Of a stretch of 64,000 nt of DNA, positions 26,291 through 33,824 are shown in pieces. The DNA is taken from NCBI GenBank assembly GCA_017577715.1, contig PKRC01000002.1, positions 124,001 to 188,000 of the forward strand, in the 5' to 3' direction. The notes beneath the pieces were generated by a model, which ran no database searches, was not told the DNA's origin, and saw only the letters and a list, made by a program, of their open reading frames with translations. This DNA is from Clostridia bacterium. Lineage in GTDB: Bacteria > Bacillota > Clostridia > Caldicoprobacterales > Caldicoprobacteraceae. Position 1 is the stretch's first letter. Each line of letters begins with the position of its first letter. A program made the translations under genes and the position numbers.

Positions 26291-28957
26291 ATGATTGGCG
26301 TGGGGCAGTGGGCTTTTGATTCAGTGAGGAAAAGCAGAGTGCAGGTTATAGAAAGAAATGAGCTGTGGGGGTATGTGTCGTATAAGGTTTATGACCCCGT
26401 TGTTGGAAATGTATATCAAATAGCTGCAGATTATCTGAAAGAACTGGATAAAGGGTATTGTTCTGAAGCCTTCATAAGATACATCACATCTCTGGCCAGG
26501 GTTAAGGATACTCTGGCCAGAGGCATGTTTTCAAGTTTAAGCGAAAAACTGCTGCCCCTTCCACATCAGCTTTATGCCGTTAAAAGAGCGTTATCAGGTA
26601 ACAGGATAAGGTATTTGCTGGCGGATGAGGTGGGATTGGGTAAGACCATCGAAGCCGGGCTTATTATAAAAGAGCTCAAAGAAAGGGGAATGATAAAGAG
26701 GATATTGATAGTGTGTCCCAAAGGATTGGTAACCCAATGGTATGTAGAGATGAAGGATAAGTTCGGCGAGCATTTTAACATAATCTTGCCCGAGGACCAT
26801 GATGCTATAAAAAGGCTGCACGGCGTTTCAAATGTGTATGAAGCCTTTGACCAGATAATAAGCCCTATGGATTCGATAAAGCCTCTGGAGCGGCGTGCGG
26901 GTTGGGACAGGGAGAAGATAGAACGGTATAACAGTGAGAGAGTGTATTCCATTGTAAACAGCGGATGGGACCTTATTGTCATTGACGAGGCACACCGTGT
27001 GGCTGGCAGTTCCAGCGATGTGGCTAGGTACAAACTGGCAAAGCTGTTGGCTAAAGCCAGCCCATATCTTCTCTTGCTTACAGCTACGCCGCATTCGGGC
27101 AAGGCCGAGCCGTTTTTGCGCTTGATGCGGCTGCTTGATGAAAAGGCATTTCCGGACCAGCGCGCCATAGTTAAAGAGCAGGTGGCGCCCTACATAATAC
27201 GTACCGAAAAACGGGAAGCTGTTGACCATGAGGGGAACAGGCTTTTTAAGAACAGGATAACAAAAGCGATACACATAAAGTGGGAAAAGCGTCACAGCCT
27301 GCAAAGAGAGCTGTATGACATGGTGACCGAATACGTAAGGCACGGGTACAACAGGGCTATAATAGAAAAAAAGTACTATATAGGCTTTTTGATGATTCTC
27401 ATGCAGAGGCTGATTACAAGCAGTACCGCCGCAATTCGCGATAGCATAGAGAGGCGCATATCAATACTCGAAAGCCAGGAAGCCAGGATATCAGAACTTT
27501 CTTTAGACGACCTGATGGAAATGGATGCAGAGGCAGCCCTTGATGTTTTGCTTCAGGCCAAAGCACTTAATTTAAAGGCTGAGATAGCCGAGCTTAAAGG
27601 AATCTTAGCGGTGGCCCAACAGGCCGAGCACCAGTTTATTGATGCTAAAGCAGAGCATCTGATAGAGCTGTTGGACAGGCTTTTTATCGAAGAAAATGGA
27701 AGAAAGGTGATAGTGTTTACAGAATTTGTAGCCACCCAAAGGTTTTTAAAAGAGTTCTTAGAGCGCAGGGGATACAGAGCTTCAATCTTAAATGGTTCCA
27801 TGAGCATAGATGAAAGAAACGCTGTAATAGAGGAGTTTAAAACACAAAGCGACATACTCATTTCAACCGATGTCGGTGGAGAAGGTATAAACCTTCAATT
27901 TTCCAATGTGGTTATAAATTACGATTTGCCATGGAACCCGATGAAGATTGAGCAGCGCATAGGCAGGGTGGACAGAATAGGGCAGAGCCGGGATGTACTG
28001 GTGTTTAACTATATACTTGAGGATACGGTTGAAAGCAGGGTTCGCGAGGTCCTGGAAGAAAAGTTGGCCGTTATTTTTGAACAGATGGGAATCGACAAGA
28101 TGGGGGATGTTCTGGACAGCCAACTGGCAGATATGGATTTTACCGATGTTTATATTAAAGCAATAGCTGAACCTCGGAATGCCGATTACTATATACAAAA
28201 GCTGGAGGCACAAATAAGGCAGGAAATTGAACAGGCTCAAAAGGTGCGCGATTTGATCAAAACTGAAAAAACGATTGATCTGGCTTTGGCAGCTAGCATA
28301 CGGGATTACAATATGAAAGAATTGATGCGGCATATGTATTTAAACTACAAGGCTTGGAAAGGTGAGAATGTCAGGCTTGAACAGCTAGATATTGACCTTA
28401 ACAATCAGAAGATAAGCGAGATTATAAAGGGGGACTTTTATTGGGATAAAGCTGATGGAGCTATTGTGATAAATCTTCCTGACTTGCCCAACGAAAAAGG
28501 ATATTGGTCATTGTGGGAGTTAAGCTTGGGGCCTGATGTAAAGTACAAATGTATTATCCCCGTTTTCATAAATGTTGAGGGAGTTGTTCGCCCGGTATCG
28601 GCAAGGAGGATATGGGATGAGATGGTAAAGCCGGGAAGAGCTATGGAGATATCGGGAGTTAAGCAACTAAGCGATGAGGAGTTTGACAAGATATTGAGCA
28701 TTGCTAAAGATGCTGCACACCATCAATTTTTGGAAATGAAAAAGCGGTTTGATGAAGAAAATGCCAACCAATATCAGAAATATCTATATGCTCTTGATTT
28801 GAAGTTAGAGGCGGCTGGTAGGATGGGGATTGAAAACATCAAAAGGCGTAGGATTGAGCAGTTGAAAAAGGAAAAAGAAGAGATTCAGGCTGAATATGCC
28901 TATAAAAGCAAACCATGTCCTACTTTGAAGCCTATATTTATTGCTTTTATGGAGTGA
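26291..28957 (+). CDS. brxHII: BREX type 3 SNF2/DEAD-type helicase BrxHII
   Basis: Superfamily 2 helicase of 888 aa, a type 3 BREX component. Motif I is ADEVGLGKT (111-119) and motif II is DEAH (232-235). Motif III is LLTATPHSGK, and the C-terminal helicase domain has TDVGGEGINLQFSN and QRIGRVDRIGQ. A coiled tail follows. It probably moves along DNA during phage recognition; the mechanism is unknown. The stop overlaps the pglZ start by one base (TGATG). Confidence 0.92.
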   Translation: MIGVGQWAFDSVRKSRVQVIERNELWGYVSYKVYDPVVGNVYQIAADYLKELDKGYCSEAFIRYITSLARVKDTLARGMFSSLSEKLLPLPHQLYAVKRALSGNRIRYLLADEVGLGKTIEAGLIIKELKERGMIKRILIVCPKGLVTQWYVEMKDKFGEHFNIILPEDHDAIKRLHGVSNVYEAFDQIISPMDSIKPLERRAGWDREKIERYNSERVYSIVNSGWDLIVIDEAHRVAGSSSDVARYKLAKLLAKASPYLLLLTATPHSGKAEPFLRLMRLLDEKAFPDQRAIVKEQVAPYIIRTEKREAVDHEGNRLFKNRITKAIHIKWEKRHSLQRELYDMVTEYVRHGYNRAIIEKKYYIGFLMILMQRLITSSTAAIRDSIERRISILESQEARISELSLDDLMEMDAEAALDVLLQAKALNLKAEIAELKGILAVAQQAEHQFIDAKAEHLIELLDRLFIEENGRKVIVFTEFVATQRFLKEFLERRGYRASILNGSMSIDERNAVIEEFKTQSDILISTDVGGEGINLQFSNVVINYDLPWNPMKIEQRIGRVDRIGQSRDVLVFNYILEDTVESRVREVLEEKLAVIFEQMGIDKMGDVLDSQLADMDFTDVYIKAIAEPRNADYYIQKLEAQIRQEIEQAQKVRDLIKTEKTIDLALAASIRDYNMKELMRHMYLNYKAWKGENVRLEQLDIDLNNQKISEIIKGDFYWDKADGAIVINLPDLPNEKGYWSLWELSLGPDVKYKCIIPVFINVEGVVRPVSARRIWDEMVKPGRAMEISGVKQLSDEEFDKILSIAKDAAHHQFLEMKKRFDEENANQYQKYLYALDLKLEAAGRMGIENIKRRRIEQLKKEKEEIQAEYAYKSKPCPTLKPIFIAFME

Positions 28958-30438
28958 TGGGATTGTTATCTCAGTACATTCTGGACAAGATGGCCCTGGA
29001 TTATGAAAGTCAAATACTCCTGTTTGATTACGATGGCCTTGCTAAAAGAAGTGGTGCCTTAAGAATAGCGGACAAGGAAGGTTTTCAAATAATTGAATAT
29101 ACCGATCCGGAGGAGTTCCGGTATTATTATGAGCTGAAATTGAGGGATAATAGCAAAATCAAGATTATAGTACGGGTGACGGATGAAAAAATATATGTCC
29201 CTTACGACATAAGAAAGAGGTATTACAACGTCTTTGTGGACTATGCTTCGGTTTTCCCAAGACTGGATCCGGTGGAATTGAAAAAGTTTCACCATATTGA
29301 CCTCGATTTGCTGTATATAGCCTACCAGAATTATTTTGGCTATATACTTGGTCCTAAGGCTACCAGAAAGTTTATAGAAGAAGAGATGTTTTCAAAGAGG
29401 AATGCTGATGAGTTTGTAGATATAGTATGCGGCAGAATTGAACGATGTTTAAAAGAGAAGTTAAGCTACAGGGATTGGTTTGAGATTGCCAGAGACTGGG
29501 CAAGGGTTAGGTTGATGGTTGACGGTGGTTTTTCAGGAAAAAATATAAAGCATCTTTGTGCCAAAATAAATGGCTCTTTCAAGGTGTGGATGCTTGAAAA
29601 TTACGGCCTATTATCCGCCAGTACCAGCGTAGAAGGGCCTGTGATGGTACACAAGATAAACGATTACATGCTGTCTAAAAGTCAAAAAATTGCGTTGATT
29701 GTGATAGATGGCATGTCGCTGGAGAATTGGTTTACTGTTCTTGCAAGTTGTCCTGATTTGGAGTATGATATTGAAACGGTATGCTGTTTTGCTATGGTTC
29801 CTACGGTGACCCCGGTGTCCAGGCAGTCGATTTTTTCCGGAAAGCTGCCGGTCAGCCACAACGATGCTTTTTCGTTGAAAGATGAGGAGAAGGAGTGGGT
29901 AGAGTACTGGGTGAGCAACGGCTATAAAGAAAGCGACGTATATTTTGGAAGAGGTATGGAAGTGGACTTGCCGCACAATATAAAGGTTGCAGGAATTGTA
30001 GTGAATTTTATTGATGATCTTATGCACGGTCAGATACAGGGGCAAAAGGGCATGTACTGGGATATAGCCCAGTGGGCACGCAGCGGCCAGTTAAAAATGC
30101 TTATTGGGAACCTGATAAAGAGAGGTTTTGATGTTTATATCGCCTCTGACCACGGCAACATTGAAGCGATAGGGCAGGGTAGGCCTAAAAATGAGGGAGT
30201 TTTGACCGAGATGACATCTTTAAGGGCAAGGGTATACCAGGACTTTGCCATGACAGAGGAAGTCGAAGCGAAATTCCGGGTATTTAGATATCCGGGAACA
30301 TATATGCCCAAGGACTACAGATACATAATATGTGATGACGATACCGCGTTTGGCACAAAGGGGCAAAGCTATGTGTGCCACGGTGGAATGAGCATAGAAG
30401 AAGTAATAGTACCTTTTGCAAGGATAAAGGGGATGTGA
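28957..30438 (+). CDS. pglZ: BREX type 3 PglZ alkaline-phosphatase-like protein
   Basis: Member of the alkaline phosphatase superfamily that defines BREX systems, 493 aa from ATG 28957. Metal-site blocks are seen: VIDGMSLENW (about residue 250), the nucleophile region PVSRQSIFSGK, and the C-terminal SDHGN. Essential for phage exclusion in tested systems; its biochemical role is not settled. The frame is open upstream to ATG 28915, but the TGATG overlap with brxHII makes 28957 (or GTG 28954) more likely. Five nucleotides separate it from brxA. Confidence 0.92.
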   Translation: MGLLSQYILDKMALDYESQILLFDYDGLAKRSGALRIADKEGFQIIEYTDPEEFRYYYELKLRDNSKIKIIVRVTDEKIYVPYDIRKRYYNVFVDYASVFPRLDPVELKKFHHIDLDLLYIAYQNYFGYILGPKATRKFIEEEMFSKRNADEFVDIVCGRIERCLKEKLSYRDWFEIARDWARVRLMVDGGFSGKNIKHLCAKINGSFKVWMLENYGLLSASTSVEGPVMVHKINDYMLSKSQKIALIVIDGMSLENWFTVLASCPDLEYDIETVCCFAMVPTVTPVSRQSIFSGKLPVSHNDAFSLKDEEKEWVEYWVSNGYKESDVYFGRGMEVDLPHNIKVAGIVVNFIDDLMHGQIQGQKGMYWDIAQWARSGQLKMLIGNLIKRGFDVYIASDHGNIEAIGQGRPKNEGVLTEMTSLRARVYQDFAMTEEVEAKFRVFRYPGTYMPKDYRYIICDDDTAFGTKGQSYVCHGGMSIEEVIVPFARIKGM

Positions 30439-30442
30439 ATTT

Positions 30443-31165
30443 ATGAGCAAAGCTGTAGTTTTCTCAAGGCCTATAAAGCCGGAATGGCTTGATAAGACGG
30501 TGGAATTTTTGTTGAAATGTCAGGATGAAGAACAGTCAAAAGATATGCTCTTGGAATTTTTGTCTTCATACATAAAAGATCGTACCAATCTTCTGAAAAC
30601 CAGAAGCATTTTAGCTAGAATATGGCTTGAAGTTGATGAAAACAAAGGGTTAAGGGACAGAGCTTTAGAAGTATTTAAAACCTGCAATAATTCTGAACGC
30701 CTGGCAGTACACTGGGCTATGATGCTTTTGGCCTTTCCTATTTTTAGGGACCTCTGCGCTATTATAGGCAAGTTGTCGGATATACAGGATGAAATAACCC
30801 TATCCCAAATAAAACGCAGAGTATACGAAGTATGGGGTGAGAGAAGCACTCTAGAGCATTCAATACCAAAGAACATAAAGACGCTGAGAGAATGTGGCGT
30901 CATTGAACAGGTAAAACCCGGGGTTTACAAGGTGATTAAAAGGGCCATAAAAAACAAAGATGTCATTTCCTTGCTCATATATGCGGTTCTTAAAAGCAGG
31001 GATAGGCTGTATTATAGCGTTGGGGAACTGGAAAGATTTAAAGAGCTTTTTCCTTTTACCATAGATGTTAGCCTTGCTGATTTGTATGGTCATGACGTGT
31101 TTATGTTGGATAGGATTGGGGGAGAAATTGTGGTAAGCATTGGTCGGGGATTTTCCGGTTTATAA
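30443..31165 (+). CDS. brxA: BREX protein BrxA (DUF1819)
   Basis: Last gene of the BREX operon. The 240-aa protein belongs to the DUF1819/BrxA family: FLSSYIKDRTNLLKTRSILA near the N-terminus, an alpha-helical DNA-binding-type fold with VYEVWGERSTLEHSIPKNIK, and KDVISLLIYAVLKSRDRLYY near the C-terminus. Family members bind DNA; their role in BREX is unclear. In other BREX types brxA is the first gene, while its place at the end fits type 3. Confidence 0.88.
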   Translation: MSKAVVFSRPIKPEWLDKTVEFLLKCQDEEQSKDMLLEFLSSYIKDRTNLLKTRSILARIWLEVDENKGLRDRALEVFKTCNNSERLAVHWAMMLLAFPIFRDLCAIIGKLSDIQDEITLSQIKRRVYEVWGERSTLEHSIPKNIKTLRECGVIEQVKPGVYKVIKRAIKNKDVISLLIYAVLKSRDRLYYSVGELERFKELFPFTIDVSLADLYGHDVFMLDRIGGEIVVSIGRGFSGL

Positions 31166-31254
31166 CCTGCCTTTAATTAATTTTTGCTGAATAAATCCAT
31201 GCTTACAAGGTTAAGCGGCAAAAAATAAACGCTGTCAGCGGAGCACAAGAGAAT

Positions 31255-31273
31255 GCATTAGAAATGCTTTTTT
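31255..31273 (+). terminator. Weak terminator after the BREX operon
   Basis: A 5-pair stem (GCATT/AATGC, loop AGA) followed by six T, about 90 nt after brxA. The stem is short, so efficiency is doubtful. Confidence 0.35.
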
Positions 31274-31284
31274 GCAAAATATTG

Positions 31285-31322
31285 CTTAACAGGATGCAAT
31301 ATACTTAACAGGATGCAATATA
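31285..31322. repeat. Exact 19-bp tandem repeat
   Basis: CTTAACAGGATGCAATATA occurs twice without a gap (31285-31303 and 31304-31322). A third related piece (AATGCAATATAGA) lies about 25 nt downstream. The array is between brxA and the LacI remnant and could be a binding site for the lost regulator or a slippage product. Confidence 0.75.
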
Positions 31323-31422
31323 AATGATAAGCTGATGTGTAAATAATGCAATATAGATGCACGATATTTGCATACCGTGGTTGTCGCTTCATCCGATTTA
31401 GGTTTGAAGAGGAGTAGGCTTT

Positions 31423-32495
31423 TTGAGGAGAACAGAAAATAGGGTGACAATACAGGATATTGTAAGGGAATTGAGCTTATCTAGAAATACCGTTTCAAAG
31501 GCCTTGAAAAATAGCGATGACGTCTCCAATGAGACAAAACAGCTGGTAGGGAAAAGGCATTTGAAATGGGATACAGCAAGTTGTCACCTGCGTTGCTTAA
31601 GCAGTTTAATATAGAGCAAAAATCCAATCAAAACAAATCAATCGTTGTGCTGGCCCGGAAGGCGAGTTCTATATTTTGGAATAATATAATCTTGGGCATT
31701 TCCGAGGAGATTAACAAATACCAGAGCATGTTGCAGGTTAATTTTATCAGCGATGACGATGAGAAAAAACTTGTTTTGCCGGTCAATTTTCAGGATAAGA
31801 TAGATGGGATTATATTTTTAAGGTCTTTTCGAATAAGTACATAGATGAGATCATGAGGTATAATACAGATATCCATGTTGTATTTTTGGATGCACCTGAT
31901 GATGTGTACAGCATAGCCCATTACGGCGATATTGTCATATTAGAAGGAGTACACAGCATAAATATCATTACTAGACATTTGATAGAGCAGGGCATGAAAA
32001 AGATTGGATTTATATAGGCGATATCACGTATTGTAAAACAATTTACGACCGGTACCAGGGGTACCTTAATGGCATGGGATCAGCAGGGTTGGAAGTGGAT
32101 GAATCGATTGTTGCTGTGCATCATCTACCAAACAGATTTTATGAGGCAAATGAGATTGAGGCTGTTTTAAAGAAATTCCCATATTTGCCGGAAGCCATAG
32201 TGCGTGCCAATGATGATATCGCTTTAAACGTCATAAAATATTTGAAAAAACAGGGCATTTCCATTCCTGAGGATGTTGCCATAACGGGATATGATAACCT
32301 GGAAGGCATGATGCACGTAGTTGAGCCATTTCTTACTACCGCCAGATTTAGCAAACATGGCCTGGGCAGAAGGCTTGCACAGCAGTTGATGTGGGGACGC
32401 ACAATCCCGAATCTCCCAAAGAGATCATATACATAGAGGTGGATATAATTTATAGGCGTTCATCACATCGTGCTGTGATGAACATGGCAAATTAG
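31423..32495 (+). pseudogene. LacI-family regulator, broken by at least four frameshifts
   Basis: The N-terminus is a typical LacI helix-turn-helix (TIQDIVRELSLSRNTVSKAL) from TTG 31423 with GAGGAG upstream. The frame then shifts near 31553 (continuing KAFEMGYSKLS), near 31822 (DEIMRYNTDIHVVFLDAPDD), near 32010 (GDITYCKTIYDRYQGYLNGM) and near 32402 (NPESPKEIIYIEVD). Joined, the pieces give about 350 residues with the periplasmic-binding-like effector domain (ITGYDNLEGM). It probably regulated the decayed xylanase downstream. Sequencing indels could mimic this, but four in one kilobase next to another broken gene argue for real decay. Confidence 0.85.
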
Positions 32496-32834
32496 AGAAT
32501 TGTTGTTTACATGTATTGTACATTTATAGCGCATAAAATTATATGAATGCATAGAAGAGTAAAAAATGATTAAATTTTGTAAATTGTGTATTGCAAATTA
32601 TGCTAATATTTGCTATACTTTTTGTAGGGTATAAGGAGTTGGTTTATTTTACCAGAGGGTACAAATGCTATTCCATATTTCCACATCTATAGGGTTCAAG
32701 ATTCGCAACTCTATAAGTAGCATTTGTTATTGAATATAGAGAAGGGCACTCATCTGCTGTTAGCAACGAAGAAAGAACGTAGCCTATTCCGCAGAAATGG
32801 TTTAACAAAACACGACCACAGGAGAATTGTAAGT
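32496..32834 (+). promoter_or_regulatory. Promoter region of the xylanase remnant
   Basis: TTGCAA (32591-32596), a 17-nt spacer and TATACT (32614-32619) form a good promoter. TTGTTTACATGTA (32503-32515) repeats a sequence found at 1511-1523. No gene lies in this part. Confidence 0.5.
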
Positions 32835-33787
32835 ATGCGGGTAAGGTGCGCTATATTTGTTGCATTGATGGTTTTATTGTTAATGATTAGTTTGCGCATT
32901 AAACAAAGTCCCATCACCAACTCGGGACGAGAAAATGAAGTGAGCGCAGGCAAAAAAGGGAATATCGTCCAAGATCATCAAGAAAATGTATCGAAAAGTT
33001 ATAACCCCAAATTTGTGGAGGTACCTTCGCTTAAGGAAGTATACAAGGATTATTTCAAAATAGGCGCAGCAGTGGATTATGATAACATAGAGAAGTACGG
33101 AGAAATCCTATTAAAGCACTTCAATAGCATTATACCTGGGAATTCCATGAAGCCTGAATCAACTCAGCCGAGAGAAGGAAAATTTGTATTTGACCATGCC
33201 GATGAAGTTGTGAGCTTTGCGATAGAAAATAATTATGGATATAAATGCGTTATCCTGGGTCGATGGCGTAAAGGGTACGGCGCTTAAATTTGAGGGGGGG
33301 AGAAGGACATTATATAGATCTGGGCCTCGGAGATATGGATCTATTTGGCGATAGAGACTTTACCGTTTCAGTTTGGGTAAAGCCCGAACAAGTCGGTAGG
33401 ACGGGCGTTGTGCTGTGGTATGGCCAGCCGTCGGGCTTGGATTCTGTGTTGTGGAGGATATCGATTAAGCCAGGCGGTGCGGTGTACTTTAATATACAAT
33501 CAAAGATAGATGTAGAACAGTTCAAAGGATCTCAGTTTGTCACCACGGATGCCGGCGTTATAAAGCCTGATGAGTGAGCGCATGTGGTTTGCGTGTGCAA
33601 GGGAGATGTATTGCAGATATACGTTAACGGCAATAAAAAATCGGGGGAAGCCTTTGGCTATACGGGTGACTTAGGAGGAATTAACTCCCCGCTGTTGGCA
33701 GGCAAGGATAAGGATGACAGAGGAGATGATTATAGGGGGGTTAGAAATCCTTGAGCTTCATAAGGAATATTACCAGTGATTTAAAGG
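32835..33787 (+). pseudogene. GH10 endo-xylanase with LamG domain, decayed
   Basis: From ATG 32835 (AGGAG upstream) a signal peptide (MRVRCAIFVALMVLLLMISL) leads into the start of a GH10 catalytic domain (VYKDYFKIGAAVDYDNIEKY, MKPESTQPREGKFVFDHADE). At about 33245 the domain breaks off, and the rest of the catalytic part, including both active-site glutamates, is missing. It joins, in a shifted frame, to a LamG/concanavalin-like domain (GTALKFEGG, DFTVSVWVKPEQVGRTGVVL). In this domain a TGA at 33575 replaces the Trp codon expected in PDEWAHVV, and the end is frayed. A secreted xylanase was therefore lost by deletion plus point changes. Confidence 0.85.
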
Positions 33788-33824
33788 GTTTATTGAAAAT
33801 TTGGAATTTGAAGGGGTTGTTGGT

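Noticed and set aside
31285..31340. CRISPR array
   Set aside because: Only two 19-bp units without spacers between them; no cas genes in the window.
33240..33787. LamG part as an independent gene
   Set aside because: It lacks a start and a signal peptide and contains a stop in place of the conserved Trp codon; it is the tail of the broken xylanase.
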